DNA from: Blastocatellia bacterium
GTDB lineage: Bacteria > Acidobacteriota > Blastocatellia > HR10
Assembly (NCBI GenBank): GCA_035573895.1
Contig: DATLZR010000131.1
Location: forward strand, 1 to 34,490
Length of the DNA stretch: 34,490 bases
Reading direction: 5' to 3'
Positions 24,547 through 31,928 of this stretch are shown here, in pieces. Both the position numbers and the translations under genes were made by a program. How positions within the stretch are numbered: position 1 is the first letter of the stretch; every line of letters starts with the position of its first letter. The notes under the pieces were generated by a model. The model had not been told where the DNA came from. It was given only the letters and a program-made list of their open reading frames with translations, and ran no database searches.

Positions 24547-25629
24547 ATGAGACGACAGTTCCAGTTCATGATCGTGGCTGCAACAGTTATTCTTGCCGCC
24601 GGGGTTTACGTCTCTCTCGGTTCCTGGAAAACGTGGATCCTGCTTTCTCCCCTGAAAGTATCGGTCATCTGGGCTGACGTTGCTCCGACCTCTTCGACGA
24701 GCGAAGCGGAGGCTCGGAGGAAAGTAGATCCGACGGATCGGAGTGTTGTGATATCCCGTACCGAGGCGGATTTTGGTGTGGTCCCGGTAGGGGAAACGAG
24801 TCGGGAGATCCCCTTCACCGTCACCAATGGAGGTAGTGTTCCGTTGGAGTTGAGAGGGATTCACAGTCGAACGGGAGCTTTTGTCGTGGCACGGGGACCA
24901 AACCTCCCAGCTCGAATTGGATCGGGAGTTCGCGTAACGGTTTCGCTTATTTTTTCGCCTCGTGAACTGGGCCCCGTGAACGACGTGGTTGAAATCTCTA
25001 CGAATGCAAGCAACGGACCCGTCACCATCCCGGTTCGAGGGCAGGGCATCGCCTCGATAGCACCTGTTCATTTAGTGGGAAAGCCGAGGGTTCAAGAGCG
25101 GGAAGCCGGACACATGGCGAGAAAGTTAACGCAGAAAGAAGAAGGCGACAAAGGGCATGTGGAGGTGCCTGCGCGGGATCCGGAGAGTTCAAAGCCCAGC
25201 GGTATTATTACCATCGGGGTCTCACCGATGCCAGGCACGATTGCAACTGGGACCGTCGCAACGAACATGCCGTTACCTTCCTGGCTGGACTCGGAGCCAT
25301 TCCGCAAAAGTGTGCCGTATGTCAGACTCGCGGTGCAAAGGCTGAGGGAGACCCGCAACCAGATCATCCGGTGCGAATGGGAAGTTGTGAATCCAACCGG
25401 TCGGCCTCTGAGCTACTCGCTCTATTACGAACGGGAGGGTGAACGAGTCCTGCTCATGTCGGGCCTCAGCGGGCAGAGCACTGATCTTGACCTGGCCAGT
25501 CTAGCCGGTGGTCGAATTATCGTTCAGGCCACGGACGGGAGCTTCACGTCCGAGGATTCCATCAGCTTGGCTTCGAGCGAGACTCACGGCGGCGGCAGTA
25601 CGACTCTCGATCCGCGCCTCAGGCACTAA
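24547..25629 (+). CDS. Membrane-anchored protein with ASPM/SPD-2/Hydin-type Ig domain
   Basis: A 360-residue protein. Residues 5-25 are a signal anchor (FMIVAATVILAAGVYVSL). Residues about 70-165 form a choice-of-anchor-D/ASH-type immunoglobulin fold: FGVVPVGETSREIPFTVTNGG, PLELRGIHS, VTVSLIFSPRELGPVNDVVEI and VTIPVRGQG. A Lys/Glu-rich linker follows. The C-terminal 110 residues look like a second beta-domain (IRCEWEVVNPTGRPLSYSLY, VLLMSGLSGQS, IIVQATDGSFTSEDSI), resembling Ig or fibronectin-like folds in subtilisin-associated proteins. No catalytic motif. Probably an envelope adhesion or scaffold protein. The ATG at 24547 was preferred to a GTG at 24538 nine bases upstream. It has its own promoter, so it need not be part of the gdhA unit. 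Confidence 0.78.
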   Translation: MRRQFQFMIVAATVILAAGVYVSLGSWKTWILLSPLKVSVIWADVAPTSSTSEAEARRKVDPTDRSVVISRTEADFGVVPVGETSREIPFTVTNGGSVPLELRGIHSRTGAFVVARGPNLPARIGSGVRVTVSLIFSPRELGPVNDVVEISTNASNGPVTIPVRGQGIASIAPVHLVGKPRVQEREAGHMARKLTQKEEGDKGHVEVPARDPESSKPSGIITIGVSPMPGTIATGTVATNMPLPSWLDSEPFRKSVPYVRLAVQRLRETRNQIIRCEWEVVNPTGRPLSYSLYYEREGERVLLMSGLSGQSTDLDLASLAGGRIIVQATDGSFTSEDSISLASSETHGGGSTTLDPRLRH

Positions 25630-25880
25630 GGGAAGGCCATTGGCGCGGTCATCGAGCGTTCAGGCGAGGTCTGAAAGAATTCACTTCATCGTGGTTTCTT
25701 CTCAAGCAGCTCCTCAACCTATCTATCCGGACAGTTAACCTAGCGGAAGGCCTGGTCCACTTGATGAGGTAACGCCTCAGAGGAGAGTATCACCTTAGGG
25801 TCGTTCCAGTGTGAGCCATGCCTTAAGGTATTTTCTCTATAACAGTCCTTCAGGTTTTCCTCTCACCGTATGATCTTGAA

Positions 25881-26297
25881 CTAGAATGGAACATCATCGT
25901 CAGTTACTGCATCGCCCGGTGGTGGCGGAACGAGTGGTTCTTCCTCTGTTTCTTCCGCGGGTTCAGGGGCCCGTCGGTCAAGAAAGCGCATGTCGGTTGC
26001 CTGGACTTCAAGCGACGAACGTATGGTTCCATCGCGAGCTGTAAACTCGTTCAGGCTCAAACGTCCCTCGATGTAGACCAGGCTCCCCTTTTTGAGGTAC
26101 TGGTGAGCGAGTTCCGCGAGCCTTCGCCATGTGGTCACGCGGAACCAGGTCGTCTTATCCTGAAATTCCCCAGCAGCGTCTCTTCGACGCTCATTAGTGG
26201 CCACGGAAAAACTGCACACGGGGATTCCCTGAGGGGTGTAGCGGAGTTCGGGATCACGTCCCAGGTTACCGACAATTATGATTTTGTTGAACGACAT
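25881..26297 (-). CDS. ssb: Single-stranded DNA-binding protein
   Basis: A 138-residue SSB with an OB fold in residues 1-108: MSFNKIIIVGNLGRDPELRY, VCSFSVATNERRRD, TTWFRVTTWRRLAE and KKGSLVYIEGRLSLNEF. An acidic Pro-rich linker leads to the classic C-terminal tip DDDVPF, which recruits replication and repair partners. It coats single-stranded DNA as a tetramer in the cytoplasm. The ATG at 26297 has a full AGGAGG (26303-26308) five bases upstream. It lies 68 bases after cpoB on the same strand and may be read from the tol operon or a promoter within that gap. Confidence 0.95.
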   Translation of the reverse strand: MSFNKIIIVGNLGRDPELRYTPQGIPVCSFSVATNERRRDAAGEFQDKTTWFRVTTWRRLAELAHQYLKKGSLVYIEGRLSLNEFTARDGTIRSSLEVQATDMRFLDRRAPEPAEETEEEPLVPPPPGDAVTDDDVPF

Positions 26298-26365
26298 AGG
26301 GACCTCCTCTTTGCAAAGGAATTAAGGAGCTGAAACCCTCAGTGCCTCGGGCGCATCATGGAAGC

Positions 26366-27235
26366 TCATGGTCTTCTCCTCGGTCGAGTTTGGCGGGGTC
26401 GGGCTTGAGGCTCCTCGACCGGTACGCCCATCTGTTCCAGGCGCTGTCGGGCGGCGAGGGTCTCGGGTTGGTTGGTTCCTCCTTTAGCCAGGATTCTGAG
26501 TTCAGCGATGGCTTCGGCCTCACGCTTGAGTTCGAGTAGGGCGAGGGCTTTTTTCAATCGGGCTGCCGCAAGTTTGTTGCTCTGCGGGAAACTTCCGATG
26601 AGGCGATCGAACTCGATGATGGCTTGGTCGTAGCGGCCCTGTCCGTAGTGACATTCGCCGATCCAGTACTGGGCGTCGTCGGTCGTCTCCAAAGACGGGA
26701 AGCGCTCGATGAACTGTTGAAACTGAGCGATGGCAAGCTCGTAATGACCCCGGAGGTAGTCTCCGTAGGCGGCGCTGAAAAGCTGAACGGGATCGGTGGG
26801 ATCTATTCGAGTCGGTGACTGGCGCTGCCACTCGGCGATCGTTTCTCTCAACCCCGCGATCTGGTCGCTCACCTGGGCGATTTTTTCCGTAGCAGACCGG
26901 AGGTTCGTCTCCAGAGCGAGGAACTGTGAGTTGACCGTGTTGAAGTTTCCCGTCACTTTAGCCTGGGTATCGCTGAGCGATTGTTGAACAGTGCCGAGGG
27001 TGTGATTAAGGACAGCAACCGTATCATTGATCTGGCTGATAAGGGCCAGGAGTTGTCCATTGCTCCGATCAACCGATGTCTGGAGATCGCGAATATGGCG
27101 TTGCAGGACGATGACTTCCGCCTGGAGTTTTTCGATCGCCTCGATCTCCTTTTTACCAACGGGTGACGGGCTGGCCACCGCACCCACAGAGATCAAGGCC
27201 AGTGCCAACCAGAAGCCAAGAGTTCTCGTGTTCAT
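26366..27235 (-). CDS. cpoB: Tol-Pal system periplasmic protein CpoB/YbgF-like
   Basis: A 289-residue exported protein. Signal peptide MNTRTLGFWLALALISVGAVAS, then a coiled coil (residues about 30-130, EAIEKLQAEVIVLQRHIRD and many Gln/Asn-rich heptads), then three TPR-type repeats (about 145-260: LFSAAYGDYLRGHYELAIAQ, DAQYWIGECHYGQGRYDQAI, LKKALALLELKREAEAIAEL). That architecture is that of CpoB, which links Tol-Pal constriction with peptidoglycan synthesis at division. The C-terminal tail is basic (RPRQTRPRRRP). The ATG at 27235 starts the signal peptide directly. It is last of the tol genes, separated from pal by 279 bases containing a large stem-loop, unlike the tight spacing elsewhere in the block. 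Confidence 0.88.
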   Translation of the reverse strand: MNTRTLGFWLALALISVGAVASPSPVGKKEIEAIEKLQAEVIVLQRHIRDLQTSVDRSNGQLLALISQINDTVAVLNHTLGTVQQSLSDTQAKVTGNFNTVNSQFLALETNLRSATEKIAQVSDQIAGLRETIAEWQRQSPTRIDPTDPVQLFSAAYGDYLRGHYELAIAQFQQFIERFPSLETTDDAQYWIGECHYGQGRYDQAIIEFDRLIGSFPQSNKLAAARLKKALALLELKREAEAIAELRILAKGGTNQPETLAARQRLEQMGVPVEEPQARPRQTRPRRRP

Positions 27236-27415
27236 ATCTCTTCGTCCCTCCACGGCGGCGAGGTCGGGGATCACGCTCATGGCGTGTAACTCCCCTCCTT
27301 GGGGCGCATTAATGTGTGAATCAGCGCCCTCGGCTCCTCCGCCTTCTCTTCTTCGTCAACTCTAGCGGAACAAGCGGGACCTTGACAAGCGGTTTCATCG
27401 CTCGACCGCGAGCAC

Positions 27416-27454
27416 GCCGGAGAGGCTCCCATCCCCGATGGCGAGCCTCCCGGC
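27416..27454. terminator. Large stem-loop between pal and cpoB
   Basis: GCCGG, GAGGCTC and CCATC (27416-27433) pair with GATGG, GAGCCTC and CCGGC (27437-27454): 17 pairs, with one bulged base on each side (A27421, C27442) and a CCC loop. A second hairpin, GCTCG-ACCG-CGAGC (27400-27413), lies beside it. No U-tract in the minus direction; a weak TTTGTCCTT follows on the plus side. It may cause partial termination or processing that lowers cpoB relative to pal. Confidence 0.5.
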
Positions 27455-27514
27455 TTTGTCCTTACGCTATGCGGTGGCTACAGGCGATCCCGTCCGCGAG
27501 CCAGGTCCGATTGA

Positions 27515-28462
27515 TCATCGCCGTGGAGTTCTCTCACCCCCTTCTATGTAGATGAACTCCGCCCGTCGGTTCAATGCCCAGGCTCGCTCGTCGTGGCCGG
27601 GATCCGCCGGTCGAGTTTCGCCGAAGCTGATCGTCTGAATCCGTTCGGCGGCGATTCCCAGGCTCATGAGGAACTCCTTGACGGCGTTAGCACGTCGGTC
27701 GCCCAGGGCCAGATTATATTCTTCCGTCCCGCGTTCGTCGCAGTGTCCTTCTATTCGGAAAATTATTGTTCTGTTCTCCGACCGGGAGAGCCAATCGGCG
27801 GCCCGGCGGAGTCGGGCCTGTGCTTCTTCATCAAGTTCCGCGCTATCGAAGGCGAAGTAGACGACGTGGACGGCAGCGGCGAACTCCTCCGGGATGTTGC
27901 GTGGGGGTGGAGGCGGCGGCGGAGGTGGCGGGGGCGGAGGAGGTTCGGTGACAGTCAGCCGTGCGCTGGCCGATGCCTCCCCGCCGGGTCCTCGTGCGAT
28001 GGCCGAATACGTCGTTGACTGAGAGGGCGAGACACTCCGACTCCCACTGACTTCGACCGGGCCGATCCCGGAAATTTCGACGGAGTTAGCGTGTTCGCTC
28101 TGCCAGCGGAGTGTTGCGCTTCGGCCTCGTTCGATGACCGAGGGCTCCACTGACAATGTGATCGTTGGACGGGGTGGCGGAGGGATCACCTCGACGCGGG
28201 CCGTTGCTCTCGCTTCGCGCGAGCCGCGCTTGCCCACGAGTTCAAAAGTTGTCGTTTCGCGTGGAGCGACCCGCGTTGATCCCGACTTTGCAACGGGTTG
28301 GTTGTTCAGGGTGACCGTTCGCGCATGCTTTGATGTCCAGGTTAATTCGACCTCCTCACCCTGATTGATTCGTTCCTTTGACGCGGTCAATGAGACTTGG
28401 GGACGGCACGCTGACCCCAGAATGGCAACGGCAGCAAGGCACAACAAGACGCTCTTTTTCAT
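27515..28462 (-). CDS. pal: Peptidoglycan-associated lipoprotein Pal, extended
   Basis: A 315-residue lipoprotein. The signal MKKSVLLCLAAVAILGSAC has a lipobox (LGSAC) with Cys 19 as acylation site. Two Ig-like domains follow (residues about 22-95 and 98-180: VSLTASKERINQGEEVELTW and ITLSVEPSVIERGRSATLRW), then 14 consecutive prolines. The C-terminal OmpA-like domain (about 200-305) has VYFAFDSAELDEEA, IEGHCDERGTEEYNLALGDR and ISFGETRPADPG, which bind diaminopimelate peptidoglycan. Typical Pal is about 170 residues, so the Ig part is extra and lengthens the reach from outer membrane to cell wall. The ATG at 28462 is 19 bases after the tolB stop. Confidence 0.92.
   Translation of the reverse strand: MKKSVLLCLAAVAILGSACRPQVSLTASKERINQGEEVELTWTSKHARTVTLNNQPVAKSGSTRVAPRETTTFELVGKRGSREARATARVEVIPPPPRPTITLSVEPSVIERGRSATLRWQSEHANSVEISGIGPVEVSGSRSVSPSQSTTYSAIARGPGGEASASARLTVTEPPPPPPPPPPPPPPRNIPEEFAAAVHVVYFAFDSAELDEEAQARLRRAADWLSRSENRTIIFRIEGHCDERGTEEYNLALGDRRANAVKEFLMSLGIAAERIQTISFGETRPADPGHDERAWALNRRAEFIYIEGGERTPRR
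27902..27943 (-). repeat. Poly-proline codon tract in pal (14 Pro)
   Basis: Forty-two bases of CCN codons encode 14 consecutive prolines between the Ig-like and OmpA-like domains of Pal. Codons vary (CCT, CCG, CCC, CCA), so it is a selected protein linker and not a simple DNA microsatellite. Such runs normally require EF-P for translation. Confidence 0.8.
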
Positions 28463-28481
28463 GATGTCCCCCCAGGAAAGG

Positions 28482-29822
28482 TTATGGTGACCATGCCGGT
28501 AGTCGTCCACCGGAGGTCGTGATTTGTTTTATGCCCGTTCCGTCAATGTGCATGATGTAGATCTCGGACCGACCTGTCCGGTCTGATTGAAAAGCGAGGT
28601 GGCGACCATCGGGAGACCAGGTCGGACTCTCGTTGTTCCCAACGCCATCGGTGAGCTGGAGGATCTCACGGGTCGCCACATCGAGAAGAAAGATGTCGAA
28701 TGTCGCCGCCTCCGGCGGACGCCAGGCGAAAGCGATATAGCGTCCATCCGGGGACCAGGCGGGAGAATCTGCCGAACCTCCGCGATCCAGGAGTCGGCGG
28801 AGGTTGGTTCCATCGGCGTCAATGACGTAAATCTGTGGAGTCCCGCTACGATTTGAGATGAAGGCGATTTCCCGACCGGTTCGAGGATTCCAGCGGGGCG
28901 ACGAGTGAATCACTGACGGCTCATCGGTGAGCTGGCGGATCGTCTTTCCATCGCTGGATGCAACATAGAGCTGCGTGCTGTTACTGTCTTTGCTCGAACA
29001 AAAGGCGATCCACCGTCCATCGGGAGAAAAGACGGGTGACAGGGTCGTGCCCTGACTGAAGTGAGGGAAGGGGATAAGGGATCCATCCCTGACCGAACGA
29101 ATGCGAATGTTGGGTACCCCGGTGGCAAAGGAGACATAGGCGATCTTCTGCCCATCCGGAGACCATGCGGGCAACAAGGCGAGCGATCCTTCCTGTGTCA
29201 ATGGGCGAATCGAGGCTCCGTCATAGTCCATGAGGTAAATTTCACTGCGCCGGCCGGATCCTGAGACAAAGGCAATCTGGCTGGTGGCGATGCCTGGTCT
29301 GCCGGTGAGGGCCTTGACGATTTCGTCAGCCACGCGATGAGCGATCCGCCGGGCTTGATCGCGTGACCCCCGATGCTGAACAGAAAGGATCTTGGTGCGG
29401 GCCGGCACGTCGTAGAGATAAGCCTCGACGATAAGCTCTTGGGGATCGGCGGCAACGTTGCCGAAAACCAGATAATCAGCCCGTGTGGGATCGCTGCTCC
29501 AGCGAGCGAAATCCACCTGTGAAGGGTCGGCCGGTTTCTGATTGGGATAGAGGCTCCGACCGACGACGTGGGCGACGGCAGCAAATGTAAGATCGTCAAA
29601 CAAGACCTGACTGATCGTTGCCGCCGCCGATTCTGCTCTCTCGGTTCGCGGAGCAAAATCGGCGACCGCCAGGGACGGCCCGCTTCCGGGTGTGACGATG
29701 ATTTTGCCAATTTCCTGCTTCAGCGGTTGCTGCCCCACGCCTTGGGATGGCGGGATCAGCGCAGCCATACCGAGCAGCGCGATGCCAACCTGTCGTCGTT
29801 CAAAGCGGAATCCCCACATCAT
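28482..29822 (-). CDS. tolB: Tol-Pal system protein TolB
   Basis: A 446-residue periplasmic protein: signal peptide (residues about 8-30, VGIALLGMAALIPPSQG), an N-terminal alpha/beta domain (about 35-180, VADFAPRTERAES, DYLVFGNVAADPQELIVEAY) and a six-bladed beta-propeller (about 185-445) with repeats of SPDGRxIAF type: SPDGQKIAYVS, SPDGRWIAFCSS, REIAFISNRSG, SPDGRYIAFAW, SPDGRHLAFQSDRTG. TolB binds Pal and TolA. The ATG at 29822 overlaps the tolA-like TGA by one base (TGATG), showing translational coupling. The next gene, pal, begins 19 bases after the stop. Confidence 0.94.
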   Translation of the reverse strand: MMWGFRFERRQVGIALLGMAALIPPSQGVGQQPLKQEIGKIIVTPGSGPSLAVADFAPRTERAESAAATISQVLFDDLTFAAVAHVVGRSLYPNQKPADPSQVDFARWSSDPTRADYLVFGNVAADPQELIVEAYLYDVPARTKILSVQHRGSRDQARRIAHRVADEIVKALTGRPGIATSQIAFVSGSGRRSEIYLMDYDGASIRPLTQEGSLALLPAWSPDGQKIAYVSFATGVPNIRIRSVRDGSLIPFPHFSQGTTLSPVFSPDGRWIAFCSSKDSNSTQLYVASSDGKTIRQLTDEPSVIHSSPRWNPRTGREIAFISNRSGTPQIYVIDADGTNLRRLLDRGGSADSPAWSPDGRYIAFAWRPPEAATFDIFLLDVATREILQLTDGVGNNESPTWSPDGRHLAFQSDRTGRSEIYIMHIDGTGIKQITTSGGRLPAWSP

Positions 29823-30622
29823 CAGTACTGGAAATATATCTCGGCGAAAGCTTCACGAATTCCCGGAAGGAAATCCCCGGGAAAGGGAATGGGATTTCGG
29901 TTTAACTCGAGCAAGGCAGCTTCGACACGGGCATCGATCACGGGATTGCCGCTCCGGGTGACGAACGCCAGGGGGTCGAGACGACCATTCACGATCGAAA
30001 GAACCCTGCCCGTCCGATCAAATCTCACGCGCACGACGACAAACCGTGAGTTCCCGGAGTGAGAAGGTGCATAGCGATAATAGCTCATAAGCGCTTGTTG
30101 CAAACGACGGCCGTAATCGGATCCACCGGGAATCCCCTGGCTGCCGAATCCTTCTCCGATTCCAATCCCTCCTCGCAGCCCAAAAGGGGCCGTCGGGGAG
30201 CCACCCGTTGCGGCAGATGGTGTCCCAATCCGAGGCGGAGAGAAGAGTCGCGGAGCCGGTGCAACAGGTTTTTCGGTTGGTTGTGAGACAGGTGAGCGCG
30301 GGGGCGTCTCGAGAGCGATGTCCTCTTTTCCTGCGCTCGGCCCCCCACTCTGGTGCATTAACTGCTTACGAGCCTCAAGTGCCGCTTCGGACGGTGCAAC
30401 CGAGGGAACCTCTGAGGGGGAGACGATACCGATGGCCACAGCTCCTCCCGTGGTTCCCTCTCCGGCAACAGCTATGAAGGTCTCGTTGCGCGGAGATCGC
30501 CAGCGCGAGATACCCACCAGCAGACAGAGCAAAAGCGCATGAGCGAGCACCGAGATGAGGAGCGACCGACCGTAGATGTCGTTGATGTGAAGTTGCGATG
30601 GGCCGGCGATCCTCATGATCAC
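29822..30622 (-). CDS. tolA: TolA/TonB-like protein
   Basis: A 266-residue inner-membrane protein in the tolA position of the operon. One TM segment near residues 22-40 (LLISVLAHALLLCLLVG), a Pro/Ser/Gly-rich periplasmic linker (about 50-170) and a TonB C-terminal-like domain (about 180-262: FVVVRVRFDRTGRVLSI, NPVIDARVEAALLELN). It lacks the long Ala/Lys helix of enterobacterial TolA, so it is better called TolA/TonB-like. It would connect the TolQR motor with TolB and Pal. The GTG at 30622 overlaps the tolR stop by four bases (GTGA); an in-frame ATG at 30616 is also possible. The stop overlaps the tolB start. Confidence 0.85.
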   Translation of the reverse strand: MIMRIAGPSQLHINDIYGRSLLISVLAHALLLCLLVGISRWRSPRNETFIAVAGEGTTGGAVAIGIVSPSEVPSVAPSEAALEARKQLMHQSGGPSAGKEDIALETPPRSPVSQPTEKPVAPAPRLFSPPRIGTPSAATGGSPTAPFGLRGGIGIGEGFGSQGIPGGSDYGRRLQQALMSYYRYAPSHSGNSRFVVVRVRFDRTGRVLSIVNGRLDPLAFVTRSGNPVIDARVEAALLELNRNPIPFPGDFLPGIREAFAEIYFQY

Positions 30623-31056
30623 TTGAGTGGCTCGGTCACGAGATTGACGCTGGCTCCCGCCGATCGGCAGAGACTCAGGACGTAGGCGATAATACGGTAG
30701 GGGGTTTCTCCATCACCCCGAATGAAAACACGCTTGTCGCTGGATTGAGAGAGGCGCTCGGTGAGCCGGGCCGGTAGATCATCAACGGGTATGGCATCAT
30801 GTCCCATTCTTCCGGCTGTGCCGAGATAGATGTTCCCCTGCTGATCAATGGTGATGATGATGGCGCGGCTGGGTGGGGGCTGAGCTTCGACCGTCTTTGT
30901 TTTGGGAAGTGTCACGCGAATTCCCGTCTGCAAGAGCGGCGCCGTAATCATGAAGATGACCAGCAATACGAGCATGACGTCAACGAGGGGCGTCACATTG
31001 ATCTCGGAGAGGGTTGTGAGGCCCCGGTTATGATGATGAAGATCGGATAAGGCCAT
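30619..31056 (-). CDS. tolR: TolR/ExbD-family protein
   Basis: A 145-residue ExbD/TolR protein. The single TM segment carries [18 protein letters not shown], including the conserved Asp needed for proton-driven motor function. The periplasmic part contains [33 protein letters not shown] and a final [13 protein letters not shown], the usual TolR dimerisation domain. With TolQ it makes the inner-membrane motor energising Tol-Pal. The ATG at 31056 overlaps tolQ by 29 bases; the open frame reaches 31095 but the extra residues are not family-like. Position between tolQ and a tolA-like gene supports TolR over ExbD. Confidence 0.9.
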   Translation of the reverse strand: MALSDLHHHNRGLTTLSEINVTPLVDVMLVLLVIFMITAPLLQTGIRVTLPKTKTVEAQPPPSRAIIITIDQQGNIYLGTAGRMGHDAIPVDDLPARLTERLSQSSDKRVFIRGDGETPYRIIAYVLSLCRSAGASVNLVTEPLK

Positions 31057-31738
31057 AGGGCATGGGAGACCGCTCGGCGCGGGCCAGGAGTTCAAGCATG
31101 AATTGCTCCGTCAGCGCCGAAAGTGAGCGAAGCCGGGCGACGAAATAGTTGTGGGCGAAATAAGCGGGCACGGCGGCAAATAGTCCCAGAGCAGTGGCCG
31201 CCAGCGCCTCAGCGATCGCGGGGGCAACGGTTTCGATCGAGGGTTGGACGCTCGACGAGAGTCCCTCGAAGGCCATGATGATCCCGACAACAGTTCCGAA
31301 AAGTCCAATGAAAGGGGCAGTCGTTCCGATGGAAGCGAGCCAGGGAATACCCGCTTCGAGCTGACTTACGGAGGCTAGTGCTGTCTTTCTCAGCGTGCGT
31401 TCTAGGACTGTGGCCCGAGCTACAGCCTCACCCTCTGGAAGTTCCTCCGACCGTGACAGCTCAGTATGACTAGCCAGATAAAGAGCAGCCAGGGGACTAC
31501 GAGGAAAGCGGCGGGATGCTCGAAGTGCTTCGCGGGTGTTAGAAAGGTCGGCGACGGCGGTGAGAAACTCGTGAGATTCGCGCAGAGCGTGTCGGATCAT
31601 CTGATATTTGCTGATGATGATGGCCCAGGAGACGATCGAGAGTGCAAGAAGAAGACCCATGATGACGAGGGAGGGCAGCGATGCATGAGCGATCAGACGA
31701 ACGAGATGTTCCGTTGAGCTTTGAATAATGACTGTCAT
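31028..31738 (-). CDS. tolQ: TolQ/ExbB/MotA-family proton channel protein
   Basis: A 236-residue protein with three TM segments: about residues 18-40 ([20 protein letters not shown]), 135-160 ([20 protein letters not shown]) and 175-200 ([20 protein letters not shown]). The [16 protein letters not shown] and GI.EAL.ATA.GL..A.PA.. patterns are those of TolQ/ExbB. It forms the pentameric stator with TolR. The ATG at 31738 has GGAG close upstream and a near-consensus promoter. First gene of the tol operon. Confidence 0.92.
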   Translation of the reverse strand: MTVIIQSSTEHLVRLIAHASLPSLVIMGLLLALSIVSWAIIISKYQMIRHALRESHEFLTAVADLSNTREALRASRRFPRSPLAALYLASHTELSRSEELPEGEAVARATVLERTLRKTALASVSQLEAGIPWLASIGTTAPFIGLFGTVVGIIMAFEGLSSSVQPSIETVAPAIAEALAATALGLFAAVPAYFAHNYFVARLRSLSALTEQFMLELLARAERSPMPYGLIRSSSS

Positions 31739-31783
31739 CTTTGGTCTCCGCTGCGACCGCTCAACTTCTTGACTCAGAGGGTC

Positions 31784-31812
31784 ATTTTAGCGGTGCCACT
31801 GGGGTGTGTCAA
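31784..31812 (-). promoter_or_regulatory. Promoter of the tol-pal operon
   Basis: On the minus strand: TTGACA (31812-31807), exactly 17 bases, TAAAAT (31789-31784). The -10 ends 45 bases before the tolQ start. This is the most consensus-like sigma-70 promoter in the window. Confidence 0.7.
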
Positions 31813-31891
31813 TCATCTCCGTCCGCCTGGGGTAGACGTTCACCTCACAATGTTCGTAAGGATCGGTGATTGGCGGAAGTGAAAAAGACGG

Positions 31892-31920
31892 ATGACAGGC
31901 TCAGGGGTTTGTGATACACT
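31892..31920 (+). promoter_or_regulatory. Promoter of recN, predicted leaderless
   Basis: ATGACA (31892-31897), 17-base spacer, TACACT (31915-31920) with an extended -10 TGA. Eight bases (TGGGGGCG) separate it from the recN ATG, so the transcript should start at or within about two bases of the start codon. Confidence 0.5.
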
Positions 31921-31928
31921 TGGGGGCG

